DNA from: Lachnospiraceae bacterium
GTDB lineage: Bacteria; Bacillota; Clostridia; Lachnospirales; Lachnospiraceae
Length of the DNA: 64,000 nt
Direction of reading: 5' to 3'
Assembly (NCBI GenBank): GCA_017500935.1
Contig: JAFVXW010000029.1
Location: 62,001 to 126,000, forward strand
How positions within the stretch are numbered: the stretch's first letter is position 1; each line of letters starts with the position of its first letter. Shown here one piece after another: positions 44,780 through 52,783 of this stretch. The notes under the pieces are model-generated. The model searched no databases. It was not told where the DNA came from and saw nothing but the letters and a program-made list of their open reading frames with translations. The position numbers and the translations under genes are program-made.

Positions 44780-45811
44780 ATGAATACTTTATTTACACTT
44801 TTGTTTGGCTTGAGTATGCTGGCAATATCGGTTTTGCTGGTGGTAATGGGAATTAAGTTTTTGAAAAAACAGCCTGTGAAGAAAATGAAAAAAGGGTTAT
44901 TGGCCGCTGCGGTGGTATGGATAGGCAGTTTGGCGGGGGCGGGATGTACAACGTCTGAACCAGTATTGCCACAAACTTTGGAAATTGTTGTTTTGCAACA
45001 GCAGGAAGTATATGATATAAATTCACAAATTGAAGTGGAGATTCTAGTGACGCCGGAAAACGCAGATGCATCGTCGATTGAATATATTGTTGCGAAAGGA
45101 AACGCAGAATTTACTGAAAATACAATCTATGTTGGTGATGTGGCTGGGCAAGTAGAGGTTTATGTTTCTTGCGGTGAAGTAACAAGTAACACGGTGACAA
45201 TTAGTGTAGTTGATGTTGAAGCCGATAAAGCAGCGAAGGAAGCGGAAGAAAAAGCAGCAGCGGAAAAAGCAGCAAAAGAAGCAGAAGAAAAAGCAGCAGC
45301 GGAAAAAGCAGCAAAAGAAGCAGAAGAAAAAGCGGCAGCGGAGAAGGCGGCAAAAGAAGCGGAAGAAAAAGCAGCAGCGGAGAAAGCAGCAAAGGAAGCG
45401 GAAGAAAAAGCAGCAGCGGAGAAAGCAGCGAAGGAAGCGGAAGCACAAGCAGCAGCGGAGAAAGCGGCGAAAGAAGCGGAAGCACAGGCAGCAGCGGAAA
45501 AAGCAGCGAAGGAAGCGGAAGCACAGGCTGCTGCGGAGAAAGCGGTGAAAGAAGCAGAAGCACAAGCAGCTGTTCCTACAATAACGCAGCCTCAACAGAC
45601 AACACAGCAGAACGGTGGTTCAAATGGTGGAAGCGGAGTGATTGTCCCTGAGCATGCGGAAACAGGAGAAAATTTAGTATGGGTTCCTACAAATGGAGGG
45701 AAAAAGTATCATACGAAGTCAACCTGTAGTAAAATGATAGATCCCATTCAGGTCACTATTGAAACAGCAACGGCAAATGGTTATGGACCATGCGGAAGAT
45801 GCTATAAATGA
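44780..45811 (+). CDS. Lipoprotein-like protein with Ig-like domain, Ala/Glu/Lys repeats and C-terminal Cys/His motif
   Basis: The 343-residue protein has a first membrane helix (about 5-27), a second hydrophobic stretch ending L-A-G-A-G-C56 that looks like an imperfect lipobox, an Ig-like beta region (about 65-145), nine 13-residue repeats K-A-A-K-E-A-E-E-K-A-A-A-E (150-264) that should form a long charged helix as in TolA, a Gln/Gly linker, and a C-terminal module (300-343) K-Y-H-x4-C ... G-P-C-G-R-C. The last module is seen at the ends of secreted nucleases and surface proteins and probably binds zinc. RBS AAAGGAGAAAG. Function unknown; the helix may act as a spacer through the wall. AT-rich and possibly acquired. 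Confidence 0.78.
   Translation: MNTLFTLLFGLSMLAISVLLVVMGIKFLKKQPVKKMKKGLLAAAVVWIGSLAGAGCTTSEPVLPQTLEIVVLQQQEVYDINSQIEVEILVTPENADASSIEYIVAKGNAEFTENTIYVGDVAGQVEVYVSCGEVTSNTVTISVVDVEADKAAKEAEEKAAAEKAAKEAEEKAAAEKAAKEAEEKAAAEKAAKEAEEKAAAEKAAKEAEEKAAAEKAAKEAEAQAAAEKAAKEAEAQAAAEKAAKEAEAQAAAEKAVKEAEAQAAVPTITQPQQTTQQNGGSNGGSGVIVPEHAETGENLVWVPTNGGKKYHTKSTCSKMIDPIQVTIETATANGYGPCGRCYK
45227..45571 (+). repeat. Nine tandem 39-bp coding repeats
   Basis: Each unit encodes K-A-A-K-E-A-E-(E/A)-(K/Q)-A-A-A-E. Units 1-5 have E-E-K, units 6-9 have E-A-Q, the last is incomplete. Synonymous differences are few, so the array is likely to vary in copy number. Confidence 0.92.
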
Positions 45812-45837
45812 ATAAGAACATAAGATATATGGAAGGA

Positions 45838-45870
45838 AAAACGGGTTTGCTTGCAAGCCCGTTTATTTTT
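45838..45870 (+). terminator. Terminator of the repeat lipoprotein gene
   Basis: AAACGGGTTTG (45839-45849) pairs, with one G-U, with CAAGCCCGTTT (45854-45864), then ATTTTTG. Confidence 0.82.
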
Positions 45871-45963
45871 GTATATACTGATAATTATCTGACATAGTCC
45901 TTATATTTTATATTTGAATTGTTCAAGTAAATAATTTTGAAAGTGTTTAACGAGGTTAGATAC

Positions 45964-47433
45964 ATGACCCAACTCAAAAAACTTACCCTCCTGCACTCCA
46001 ACGACATGCACGGGGATTTTCTGGCAAAACAGATAGACGATGACCTCTTAGGCGGCGTATCCATGCTGTCAGGCTATCTGCAGAAAGTCAGAAAAGAAGA
46101 AAAAAACGTGCTGTATGCCATTGCCGGTGACATGCTCAGCGGCTCGCTCATAGACAGTGAATATAAAGGAATTTCTACGATCGAGATCACCAACCTGCTG
46201 GCACCCGATGTGGTGACGCTTGGCAATCACGAGGTGGATTACGGCGTGGGACATTTGCTGTTTTTGGAAAAATGTGCGAAATTCCCCATTATCAATGCGA
46301 ATATGTATATCAAAAACCTGCAGAGTCGTATGTTTGATTCGCATTGTATTCTGGAAATCGACGGTATGCGCATTCTGTTTATCGGTGTGCTGACAGAAAC
46401 CGTGTTGGCGCAGACCAGTCAGGAAGCTTTGATCGGACCGATTATTGAAGTGAAGGACGCAGCGGCAGAGGTTGGAAAAATCTGTAACAGCTACAGAACA
46501 GAAGATATTGACCTGACAGTGCTTTTGACCCATGTGGGTTTTGAAGAGGATAAAAAGCTGGCAGCGGCACTGGACCCGGATTGGGGCGTGGATCTGATCA
46601 TCGGCGGTCACAGTCATACTTATATGGAAGAGCCGACAGTGACAGCAGGCATCCCGATTGTACAGGCGGCATGCGGAACAGCGCAGATCGGGCGTTTTGA
46701 TATCTGGGTTGATACGCAGAAGAACTGTGTGGATCATTTTGAATGGGAGCTGATTCCGATCAATGATGATCACTGTCCCAGAGACCGGGCACTGGAAGAA
46801 GTGATAAACAGTTATAAAGAAGAAACCGATGCAAAATACAGCCGCATCATCACCAGATTTGCAGATGTTTATACCCATCCTGTACGAAATCAGGAAACCC
46901 AGCTGGGACGTATTTTCAGTGATATTTACAGACTAAGCCTTGGCGTGGATATCATGTTTTTGGGCTCCGGCGGCATCCGGAAAAAAGAAATGGGGCCGAT
47001 CGTGACCTATGAGGATCTGCGGGCGGCATTTTCCTTTGACGAAGCACTGTATCGCGTGACCTTAAACGGTGCACAGCTCAAACGCGCGATCCGGTGGATT
47101 CTGCGGGAAGAAGCATTTTGCGCACACACGGAATTTTATCAGTTTTCAGGCGGGCTAAAGATCGTCTGGTCAAGAGCGCGTCAGGAGCTTGTGACTCTGG
47201 AATACGAGGGACAGCCTGTTGCTGATAATCAGAAATTCAGAATAGGGCTTCATGCATATCATTACCGGAATATGGAAGATTTTCTGAAGGTATCGCTGGA
47301 GGAAGCCGAACAGAATGAAGCTTCACGCAAGCTTTCCACTTCAAGCTGTGATGTGCTGGAGGAGTGGATGATTCACAAAGAGATCATCGCTGATCCGGCG
47401 GATGTACGGCTGGAGATTGTGGATTCAGTTTAA
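45964..47433 (+). CDS. Cytoplasmic 5'-nucleotidase/metallophosphatase
   Basis: The 489-residue protein has the calcineurin-like metal site: L-H-S-N-D-M-H-G, G-D-M-L-S-G, G-N-H-E-V-D-Y-G, L-T-H-V-G and G-G-H-S-H-T. It also has the C-terminal 5'-nucleotidase domain with G-S-G-G-I-R and Y-E-D-L-R-A-A-F-S-F-D. It would hydrolyse nucleotides or nucleotide-sugar compounds. Unlike UshA-type enzymes it has no signal peptide or anchor. I chose ATG 45964 with GAGG upstream; a TTG at 45937 in frame has no RBS. It stands alone. Confidence 0.88.
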   Translation: MTQLKKLTLLHSNDMHGDFLAKQIDDDLLGGVSMLSGYLQKVRKEEKNVLYAIAGDMLSGSLIDSEYKGISTIEITNLLAPDVVTLGNHEVDYGVGHLLFLEKCAKFPIINANMYIKNLQSRMFDSHCILEIDGMRILFIGVLTETVLAQTSQEALIGPIIEVKDAAAEVGKICNSYRTEDIDLTVLLTHVGFEEDKKLAAALDPDWGVDLIIGGHSHTYMEEPTVTAGIPIVQAACGTAQIGRFDIWVDTQKNCVDHFEWELIPINDDHCPRDRALEEVINSYKEETDAKYSRIITRFADVYTHPVRNQETQLGRIFSDIYRLSLGVDIMFLGSGGIRKKEMGPIVTYEDLRAAFSFDEALYRVTLNGAQLKRAIRWILREEAFCAHTEFYQFSGGLKIVWSRARQELVTLEYEGQPVADNQKFRIGLHAYHYRNMEDFLKVSLEEAEQNEASRKLSTSSCDVLEEWMIHKEIIADPADVRLEIVDSV

Positions 47434-47519
47434 AATGCTGTTATACTATCGATATTTGAAAAATACGTTGAAATCACGAAAAAATCACAGATTGTTGACA
47501 GTTTTCCGCGGGACGGGAC

Positions 47520-47548
47520 TTGTGGCAGGAGAAGAATTCCGTTATAAT
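47520..47548 (+). promoter_or_regulatory. Putative promoter of the thioesterase-cvfB unit
   Basis: TTGTGG (47520-47525), a 17-nt spacer and TATAAT (47543-47548) precede the thioesterase start by 43 nt. A further TTGACA at 47495 lacks a matching -10. Confidence 0.5.
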
Positions 47549-47591
47549 CAAAAGATACAGCAAAAGTGATCACAGTATGTAAGAGGTACGA

Positions 47592-48296
47592 ATGTATACA
47601 TTTAACAGCAGAGTAAGATACAGTGAAACAGATGAAAAAGGACTTTTGAGCATCGCGGGGATCGTGAATTATTTTCAGGATGCATCCACCTTTCAGTCAG
47701 AAGACCTGGGAGCAGGCGTGGAAGTGGTAAGCGGTCTGGGGCTTGTCTGGGTGTTGAATTCCTGGCAGATTGTGGTGCACCAAAGACCGAAGCTTGGCGA
47801 CAGGATCGTGGTGGGAACCTTTCCTACATCTTTCAAAGGATTTATGGGACACCGTAATTTCTTTCTGGAGGATGCCCAAGGGAACAGACTTGTGGAGGCC
47901 AATTCCATCTGGACGCTTCTGGATATCAATAAGGGACTTCCGGCAAGAGTTCCGGCGGTGATCTATGAAAAGTATACGCTGGGTGAGCCGCTTGCGATGC
48001 CGGCGGCGTCACGCAAGATCACGGTACCCGACGGCGGTGTGGAAGAAGAGGCGTTTTTGGTAGGAAGACAGCATCTGGACGGCAATCATCATGTAAACAA
48101 CGGACAGTATATCGCTATGGCGATGGGATATCTGCCGGAAGACTTTGCGGTGAAGCAGATGCGGGCAGAGTATCGCAGGCAGGCACTTTTGCATGATACG
48201 ATCGTGCCGGTGGTGACGGCAGATGAAGGAAAACGGATCGTTTCTCTTAACGGAGCAGACGGTCAGGCATATGCAGTTGTTGAATTTTGTGCATAG
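47592..48296 (+). CDS. Acyl-ACP thioesterase family protein
   Basis: The 234-residue protein is a double hot-dog thioesterase of the bacterial acyl-ACP type (FatA/FatB superfamily, usual length 230-250). The first half starts with R-V-R-Y-S-E-T-D-E-K-G and contains a helix after N-Y-F-Q-D-A-S; the second half has L-D-G-N-H-H-V-N-N-G-Q-Y, the active-site Asn/His region. It would release free fatty acids from acyl carrier protein. RBS AAGAGG. cvfB follows after 21 bp, probably cotranscribed. Confidence 0.87.
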   Translation: MYTFNSRVRYSETDEKGLLSIAGIVNYFQDASTFQSEDLGAGVEVVSGLGLVWVLNSWQIVVHQRPKLGDRIVVGTFPTSFKGFMGHRNFFLEDAQGNRLVEANSIWTLLDINKGLPARVPAVIYEKYTLGEPLAMPAASRKITVPDGGVEEEAFLVGRQHLDGNHHVNNGQYIAMAMGYLPEDFAVKQMRAEYRRQALLHDTIVPVVTADEGKRIVSLNGADGQAYAVVEFCA

Positions 48297-48317
48297 AAGA
48301 AAAGAGGACGGAAGATC

Positions 48318-49151
48318 ATGCTTGAATTAGGAAAAATGCAGGAGCTGACAGTTGTCAGAAAAGTGGAATTCGGTGCATATCTGGGAGAGGAAGCAAACAG
48401 CAAACAGACGGTGCTGCTTCCGGTGAAGCAGATTCCGGAAGGAACACAGATCGGTGATAAGATCGAGGTTTTTTTGTATAAGGATTCCAAGGACAGACTG
48501 ATTTCTACAGTGACCAGACCTGCGCTGCAGCTGGGCGAGATCGCGGTACTGCGCGTGGCACAGACCGGAAAATACGGCGCTTTTATGGAATGGGGACTGG
48601 AAAAGGATCTGTTTTTGCCCTTTAAGGAACAGACCAGAAAGGTGCAGCCCGGAGAAAGCTTTCCTGTGGCATTATATATTGACAAAAGTGAACGCCTTTG
48701 CGCGACCATGAAGATTTATCATTATCTGCGCACGGACAGCCCTTATCAGAAGGATGAGCGTGTCAGCGGACATCTGTATGAGATCAGCCGTCAGTTCGGC
48801 GCTTTTGTGGCGGTGGATAACTGCTATTCTGCGCTGATCCCGCCCAACGAGATGTACGGCGATCTGAAGGTGGGAGACTGGATCGAAGCCAGAATTTCCA
48901 AGGTGCATGAAGACGGAAAGCTCGATCTGAGCCTGCGTGAAAAAGCATATATCCAGATGAAGCAGGACGCACAGCGTCTGCTGGATATGATCGATGCGCA
49001 GGGCGGCGCACTGGACTTTACGGACAAGGCGTCTCCGGAACTGATCCGCGAAAAGACGCAGATGAGCAAGAATGAATTCAAGCGTGCGGTGGGCAATCTG
49101 CTGAAAGCGGGAAATATCGAGATCACGCAGGATCAGATCCGCAGAATCTGA
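48318..49151 (+). CDS. cvfB: S1-domain RNA-binding protein CvfB
   Basis: The 277-residue protein matches CvfB/YitL: tandem S1-like domains (G-E-I-A-V-L-R-V-A-Q-T-G-K-Y-G-A-F in the second) and a C-terminal winged helix (M-S-K-N-E-F-K-R-A-V-G-N-L-L-K-A-G). In Staphylococcus CvfB binds RNA and affects virulence gene expression; the molecular role here is unknown. RBS AGAGGACGGAAG. Confidence 0.9.
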   Translation: MLELGKMQELTVVRKVEFGAYLGEEANSKQTVLLPVKQIPEGTQIGDKIEVFLYKDSKDRLISTVTRPALQLGEIAVLRVAQTGKYGAFMEWGLEKDLFLPFKEQTRKVQPGESFPVALYIDKSERLCATMKIYHYLRTDSPYQKDERVSGHLYEISRQFGAFVAVDNCYSALIPPNEMYGDLKVGDWIEARISKVHEDGKLDLSLREKAYIQMKQDAQRLLDMIDAQGGALDFTDKASPELIREKTQMSKNEFKRAVGNLLKAGNIEITQDQIRRI

Positions 49152-49194
49152 AAAAAACAGGAATGATAAAATCCTGGAGAACCCGGGGGATGTT

Positions 49195-49860
49195 ATGAAA
49201 AGATATTCGATTTTGGGAATTTCCCTGCGCGACTACACAGCGCGGGAGGCTCTCAAACAGATCGATCGTTTCTTAAACGGCGGTGCGATGAACACGGTCG
49301 CCTGTGTGACGGTTCAGAACCTGACAGAGACTGCAAAGCAGGATGCGGTAAAGGAACTGATCGAAAATACTGACATGACGCTCTGCGCTGAGGCAGAAAT
49401 ACTGGAAGCGGCCGGAATTGCAAGCATGGGACGGATTCATGAGATCCGGGAACAGACTGTGCTGCGGGAATGTTTGAGAAAAACAGCCAAAAGAGGCGGC
49501 AGTGTGTTTTTTCTGGGAGATACCCAAAAAGAAGCCCAGACGCTGGAAGAGGCAATGTTAAAGCTGTGCAGCGATATTCGTGTTGCAGGCTGCGCAGGAT
49601 ATGATTTTTTTGACAGGCTGCCGGAACAGCTGATGAATGCGCTCAACGAGGCGGCACCGCAGATCATTTTTTCCAGAATGAGCTGGCCGCAGGATCTTGA
49701 GCTGATGCATCAGTGCAGCAGATTTTTAAATGCCATGCTGTGGATCGCGATGCCGGAGAAAGATTTTTATCATCCGGCCAAAGCTTCTGTTGCAGAAAAA
49801 ATCAGAAATATGATATTCCGGAAAAAAGTAAATAAATATAACAGCGGAAAAACGGACTGA
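49195..49860 (+). CDS. Divergent TagA/WecG/CpsF-family glycosyltransferase-like protein
   Basis: The 221-residue protein starts with I-L-G-I-S-L-R-D-Y-T-A-R-E-A-L, the family opening, and has a G-G-S-V-F-F-L-G-D-T block and A-A-P-Q-I-I-F matching the second half. The normally conserved D-G-x-G-V/I motif that carries the catalytic aspartate of TagA is replaced by C-A-E-A-E-I-L-E-A-A-G, and the family's last motif before the C-terminal tail is weak. It may have lost transferase activity or act on another substrate. RBS GGGGGATGTT is unusual. The gene end runs into its terminator. Confidence 0.68.
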   Translation: MKRYSILGISLRDYTAREALKQIDRFLNGGAMNTVACVTVQNLTETAKQDAVKELIENTDMTLCAEAEILEAAGIASMGRIHEIREQTVLRECLRKTAKRGGSVFFLGDTQKEAQTLEEAMLKLCSDIRVAGCAGYDFFDRLPEQLMNALNEAAPQIIFSRMSWPQDLELMHQCSRFLNAMLWIAMPEKDFYHPAKASVAEKIRNMIFRKKVNKYNSGKTD

Positions 49861-49877
49861 ATTTCAGTCCGTTTTTA
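49850..49877 (+). terminator. Terminator of the TagA-like gene
   Basis: AAACGGACTGA / TCAGTCCGTTT, an 11-bp perfect stem with a 3-nt loop, followed by TT. The TGA in the first arm is the stop codon of the gene. Confidence 0.9.
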
Positions 49878-50032
49878 AATATGGCAAAAATTTTTAGGAG
49901 AAATCACTAAGTTTTTTGCGGTTTCCTATAGCTTTTTTTGTTGCTTTCTATTAAAATGTAAAATGGGTGTAGAAATTTGCCGGTTTCTGCGGTTTTGGGC
50001 AGACAAGGCGACAAAAGAAGGAGACGGGGTTT

Positions 50033-51118
50033 ATGGTATCAAATCAGATCTTACAGAGTACGCTGGATGGATTGAGAGCTATTTCAAGGGTAGATCTGTG
50101 TATTGTTGATGTTGACGGTAAGATGGTGGCGGCGACTTCAGGAGAACTGGAAAGCTGCTGCATGATCGCACGTTCTTTTGCGGAATCTCCTGCAGACAGC
50201 CAGGAGGTACAGGGCTGTCAGTATTTTAAGATATATGATGAGCAGCAGCTGGAGTATATTCTGGTGGCTGCCGGAGCAGGCGAAGGCATCTATATGGTCG
50301 GCAAGATGGTGGCATTTCAGATTCAGAGCCTGCTGGTTGCGTATAAGGAGCGTTTTGACAAGGATAACTTTATCAAAAACCTCCTGCTGGATAATCTGCT
50401 TCTTGTGGATATCTACAGCCGTGCCAAGAAGCTGCATATTCCCGCAGATGAAAGCCGCGTGGTTATGATCGTGGAAGGAAGCGGCAGGGACAGCAATGCG
50501 CTGGAGCTGGTGCGTTCCAGTTTTGGCGCCAACAGCCGGGATTTTGTGACAGCCGTGGACGAGAACAATGTGATCGTTGTCAAGGAGCTGTCTGAAAATG
50601 ACGGCAACCGTGATATCGAAAAAGCTGCCCGCAATATCATTGCACTTCTGGAAAAAGAAGGTACGGACGGCGTACGCGTTTCTTATGGTACAGTGGTGCG
50701 CGAGATCAAGGAAGTCAGCCGTTCTTATAAAGAAGCCAAGATGGCACTGGACGTCGGCAAGATATTTTTTGATGAGCGCAATGTGATCGCATACAGTGAA
50801 CTGGGTATCGGACGTCTGATCTACCAGCTGCCGATTCCTTTGTGCAGAATGTTTATCCGGGAGATTTTTGGGGGAAAGAGTCCGGATGATTTCGATGAAG
50901 AGACACTGGTTACGATCAATAAATTTTTTGAAAACAGCCTGAATGTTTCCGAGACGAGCAGACAGCTGTTTATACACCGCAATACGCTGGTTTACAGACT
51001 GGACAAGCTGCAGAAGAGCACCGGTCTTGATCTGCGCGTATTCGAGGATGCCATCACGTTCAAGATCGCGCTGATGGTAGTCAAGTACATGAAGTACATG
51101 GAATCTTTTGAGTATTAA
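50033..51118 (+). CDS. CdaR/PucR-type transcriptional regulator
   Basis: The 361-residue protein has an N-terminal sensory-like region (I-V-D-V-D-G-K-M-V-A-A-T-S), a central GGDEF-like CdaR domain and a C-terminal PucR-type helix-turn-helix with N-V-S-E-T-S-R-Q-L-F-I-H-R-N-T-L-V-Y-R-L. RBS AAGGAGACGG. CdaR regulators respond to sugar diacids and PucR to purine metabolites, but in Lachnospiraceae a member is often found just before ftsEX as here. It ends 17 bp before ftsE and may be cotranscribed; a link to cell division is inference. Confidence 0.85.
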   Translation: MVSNQILQSTLDGLRAISRVDLCIVDVDGKMVAATSGELESCCMIARSFAESPADSQEVQGCQYFKIYDEQQLEYILVAAGAGEGIYMVGKMVAFQIQSLLVAYKERFDKDNFIKNLLLDNLLLVDIYSRAKKLHIPADESRVVMIVEGSGRDSNALELVRSSFGANSRDFVTAVDENNVIVVKELSENDGNRDIEKAARNIIALLEKEGTDGVRVSYGTVVREIKEVSRSYKEAKMALDVGKIFFDERNVIAYSELGIGRLIYQLPIPLCRMFIREIFGGKSPDDFDEETLVTINKFFENSLNVSETSRQLFIHRNTLVYRLDKLQKSTGLDLRVFEDAITFKIALMVVKYMKYMESFEY

Positions 51119-51135
51119 TTTTTAGGATGGAAAAA

Positions 51136-51876
51136 ATGGCATTACTGGGTAAAAAGAAGAAAAAGAAAAAAATAGCGGCAAATGACATGATCGTGCTGGA
51201 TAAGGTAAGCAAGGCCTATTCCACAGGCTCTCCGGCACTTGACAATGTCAGCTTAAAGATTAAAAAGGGTGAATTTGTATTTATCGTTGGTGACAGCGGA
51301 TCAGGTAAATCCACACTGATCAAGCTTCTTTTGCGTGAACTGACACCCACCAGCGGTACTGTTATCGTAAACGGTTCCGACGTTGCAAGATTAAGACACC
51401 GTCAGGTGCCGAAGTTCCGCAGAAATATGGGAATCGTATTTCAGGATTTCCGCCTTCTTAATGACAGAAATGTTTATGAGAATGTGGCCTTTGCACAGCG
51501 CATCATACAGGCTACCGGCAAGGAGATGAAGCGCAATGTCCCCAGAGCACTGTCCATGGTAGGTCTGCAGGGCAAATATAAGGCAAAGACCAGACAGCTT
51601 TCCGGCGGTGAACAGCAGAGAGTGGCACTGGCCCGCGCACTGGTCAATGAACCGCCCATTCTTTTGGCGGATGAACCGACAGGTAATCTGGATCCCAAGA
51701 ACTCCTGGGAGATCATGAAGCTTTTGGAGCGGATCAATGAAGAAAACGGAACCACAGTGATAGTGGTTACCCACAACAGAGAAATTGTAAATGAAATGCA
51801 GAAGCGTGTTATCACCATGAAAAAGGGTGTTGTGATCAGCGACGAAGAAGTAGGTGGGTATATCGATGAGGATTAG
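51136..51876 (+). CDS. ftsE: Cell division ATP-binding protein FtsE
   Basis: The 246-residue ABC ATPase has Walker A G-D-S-G-S-G-K-S-T (52-60), the signature L-S-G-G-E-Q-Q-R-V-A-L-A-R-A and Walker B I-L-L-A-D-E-P-T-G-N-L-D. It energises FtsX to switch on peptidoglycan hydrolases at the septum. The N-terminus has a run of seven lysines (6-12), absent from classical FtsE. I chose ATG 51136 with AGGATGG upstream; ATG 51127 lies inside that RBS. The stop overlaps ftsX by 11 nt. Confidence 0.95.
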   Translation: MALLGKKKKKKKIAANDMIVLDKVSKAYSTGSPALDNVSLKIKKGEFVFIVGDSGSGKSTLIKLLLRELTPTSGTVIVNGSDVARLRHRQVPKFRRNMGIVFQDFRLLNDRNVYENVAFAQRIIQATGKEMKRNVPRALSMVGLQGKYKAKTRQLSGGEQQRVALARALVNEPPILLADEPTGNLDPKNSWEIMKLLERINEENGTTVIVVTHNREIVNEMQKRVITMKKGVVISDEEVGGYIDED

Positions 51877-52765
51877 TACGTTTTTTTATACGATCAAACA
51901 GGGATTTGTAAATATTTTCCGCAATAAATGGTTTTCACTGGCATCAGTGGCAACCATCAGTGCATGTTTGTTTTTATTTGGTATTTTTTATGCTGTGATC
52001 GTCAACTTCCAGCACATCGTGCAGACCGCAGAAGAAGGCGTTTCTGTGACAGTCTTTTTTAATGAAGGCGTGACAGAGGAAGAGATGCTTAAGGTGGGCG
52101 AGCAGATCCTGGCCCGCAATGAGGTTGCGGATGCAGAATTTATTTCTGCGGATCAGGCGTGGGCAGAATGGGCGCCTGAGAATATCGGCGAGGATTATCA
52201 GGAAATTTACGCAGAAAACCCGCTGGAAGGCAGTGACAACTGGCAGATTTATATGAAGGACGTAGAGATGCAGGCTGATCTTGTTGTATGGCTGGAATCT
52301 CTTCCGCAGGTGCGTGAGGTCAAGCGTTCCGAGATGGCAGCTACCACACTGACCGGTGTGAATGCGATCATTGCCTATGTTTCCATGGGTATTATTGCGA
52401 TCCTTCTGGCTGTATCTGTATTTTTGATCAGCAATACCGTGGTGATCGGTATTTCTGTGCGCAAGACTGAGATTGAGATCATGAAATATGTGGGTGCGAC
52501 AGACTTTTTTGTCAGATCACCTTTTGTCATCGAAGGTATTCTGATCGGTCTGATCGGCTCTGCGCTGCCCCTTGCGGCAATTTATGTTCTTTACAACAAG
52601 GCATTGGAATATGTGGCGCTGGAGTTCCCGGCACTGACAGATATTCTTGCATTTTTACCGGTTGCGACCGTGTTTGAAACTCTGGTGCCGGTATCTTTGA
52701 TTCTGGGAGCCGGTATCGGTTTCTTTGGAAGTGTTACAACAGTGCGCAAACATCTGCGTGTCTGA
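51866..52765 (+). CDS. ftsX: Cell division protein FtsX
   Basis: The 299-residue permease-like protein has four membrane helices (about 20-45, 170-200, 220-245, 265-290) and a large extracytoplasmic loop of about 110 residues after the first, the FtsX plan. The loop is the docking site for the hydrolase or its activator. The start ATG 51866 has AGGTGGG upstream and overlaps the ftsE end. The EnvC-like gene follows after 18 bp, so partner and receptor are encoded together. Confidence 0.95.
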   Translation: MRISTFFYTIKQGFVNIFRNKWFSLASVATISACLFLFGIFYAVIVNFQHIVQTAEEGVSVTVFFNEGVTEEEMLKVGEQILARNEVADAEFISADQAWAEWAPENIGEDYQEIYAENPLEGSDNWQIYMKDVEMQADLVVWLESLPQVREVKRSEMAATTLTGVNAIIAYVSMGIIAILLAVSVFLISNTVVIGISVRKTEIEIMKYVGATDFFVRSPFVIEGILIGLIGSALPLAAIYVLYNKALEYVALEFPALTDILAFLPVATVFETLVPVSLILGAGIGFFGSVTTVRKHLRV

Positions 52766-52783
52766 TGGCAGGAAGAAGGTTAC

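Noticed and set aside
45227-45571. Regular 39-bp repeats considered as a CRISPR array
   Set aside because: There are no spacers, the repeats are contiguous and in frame within a gene, and no cas gene is present.
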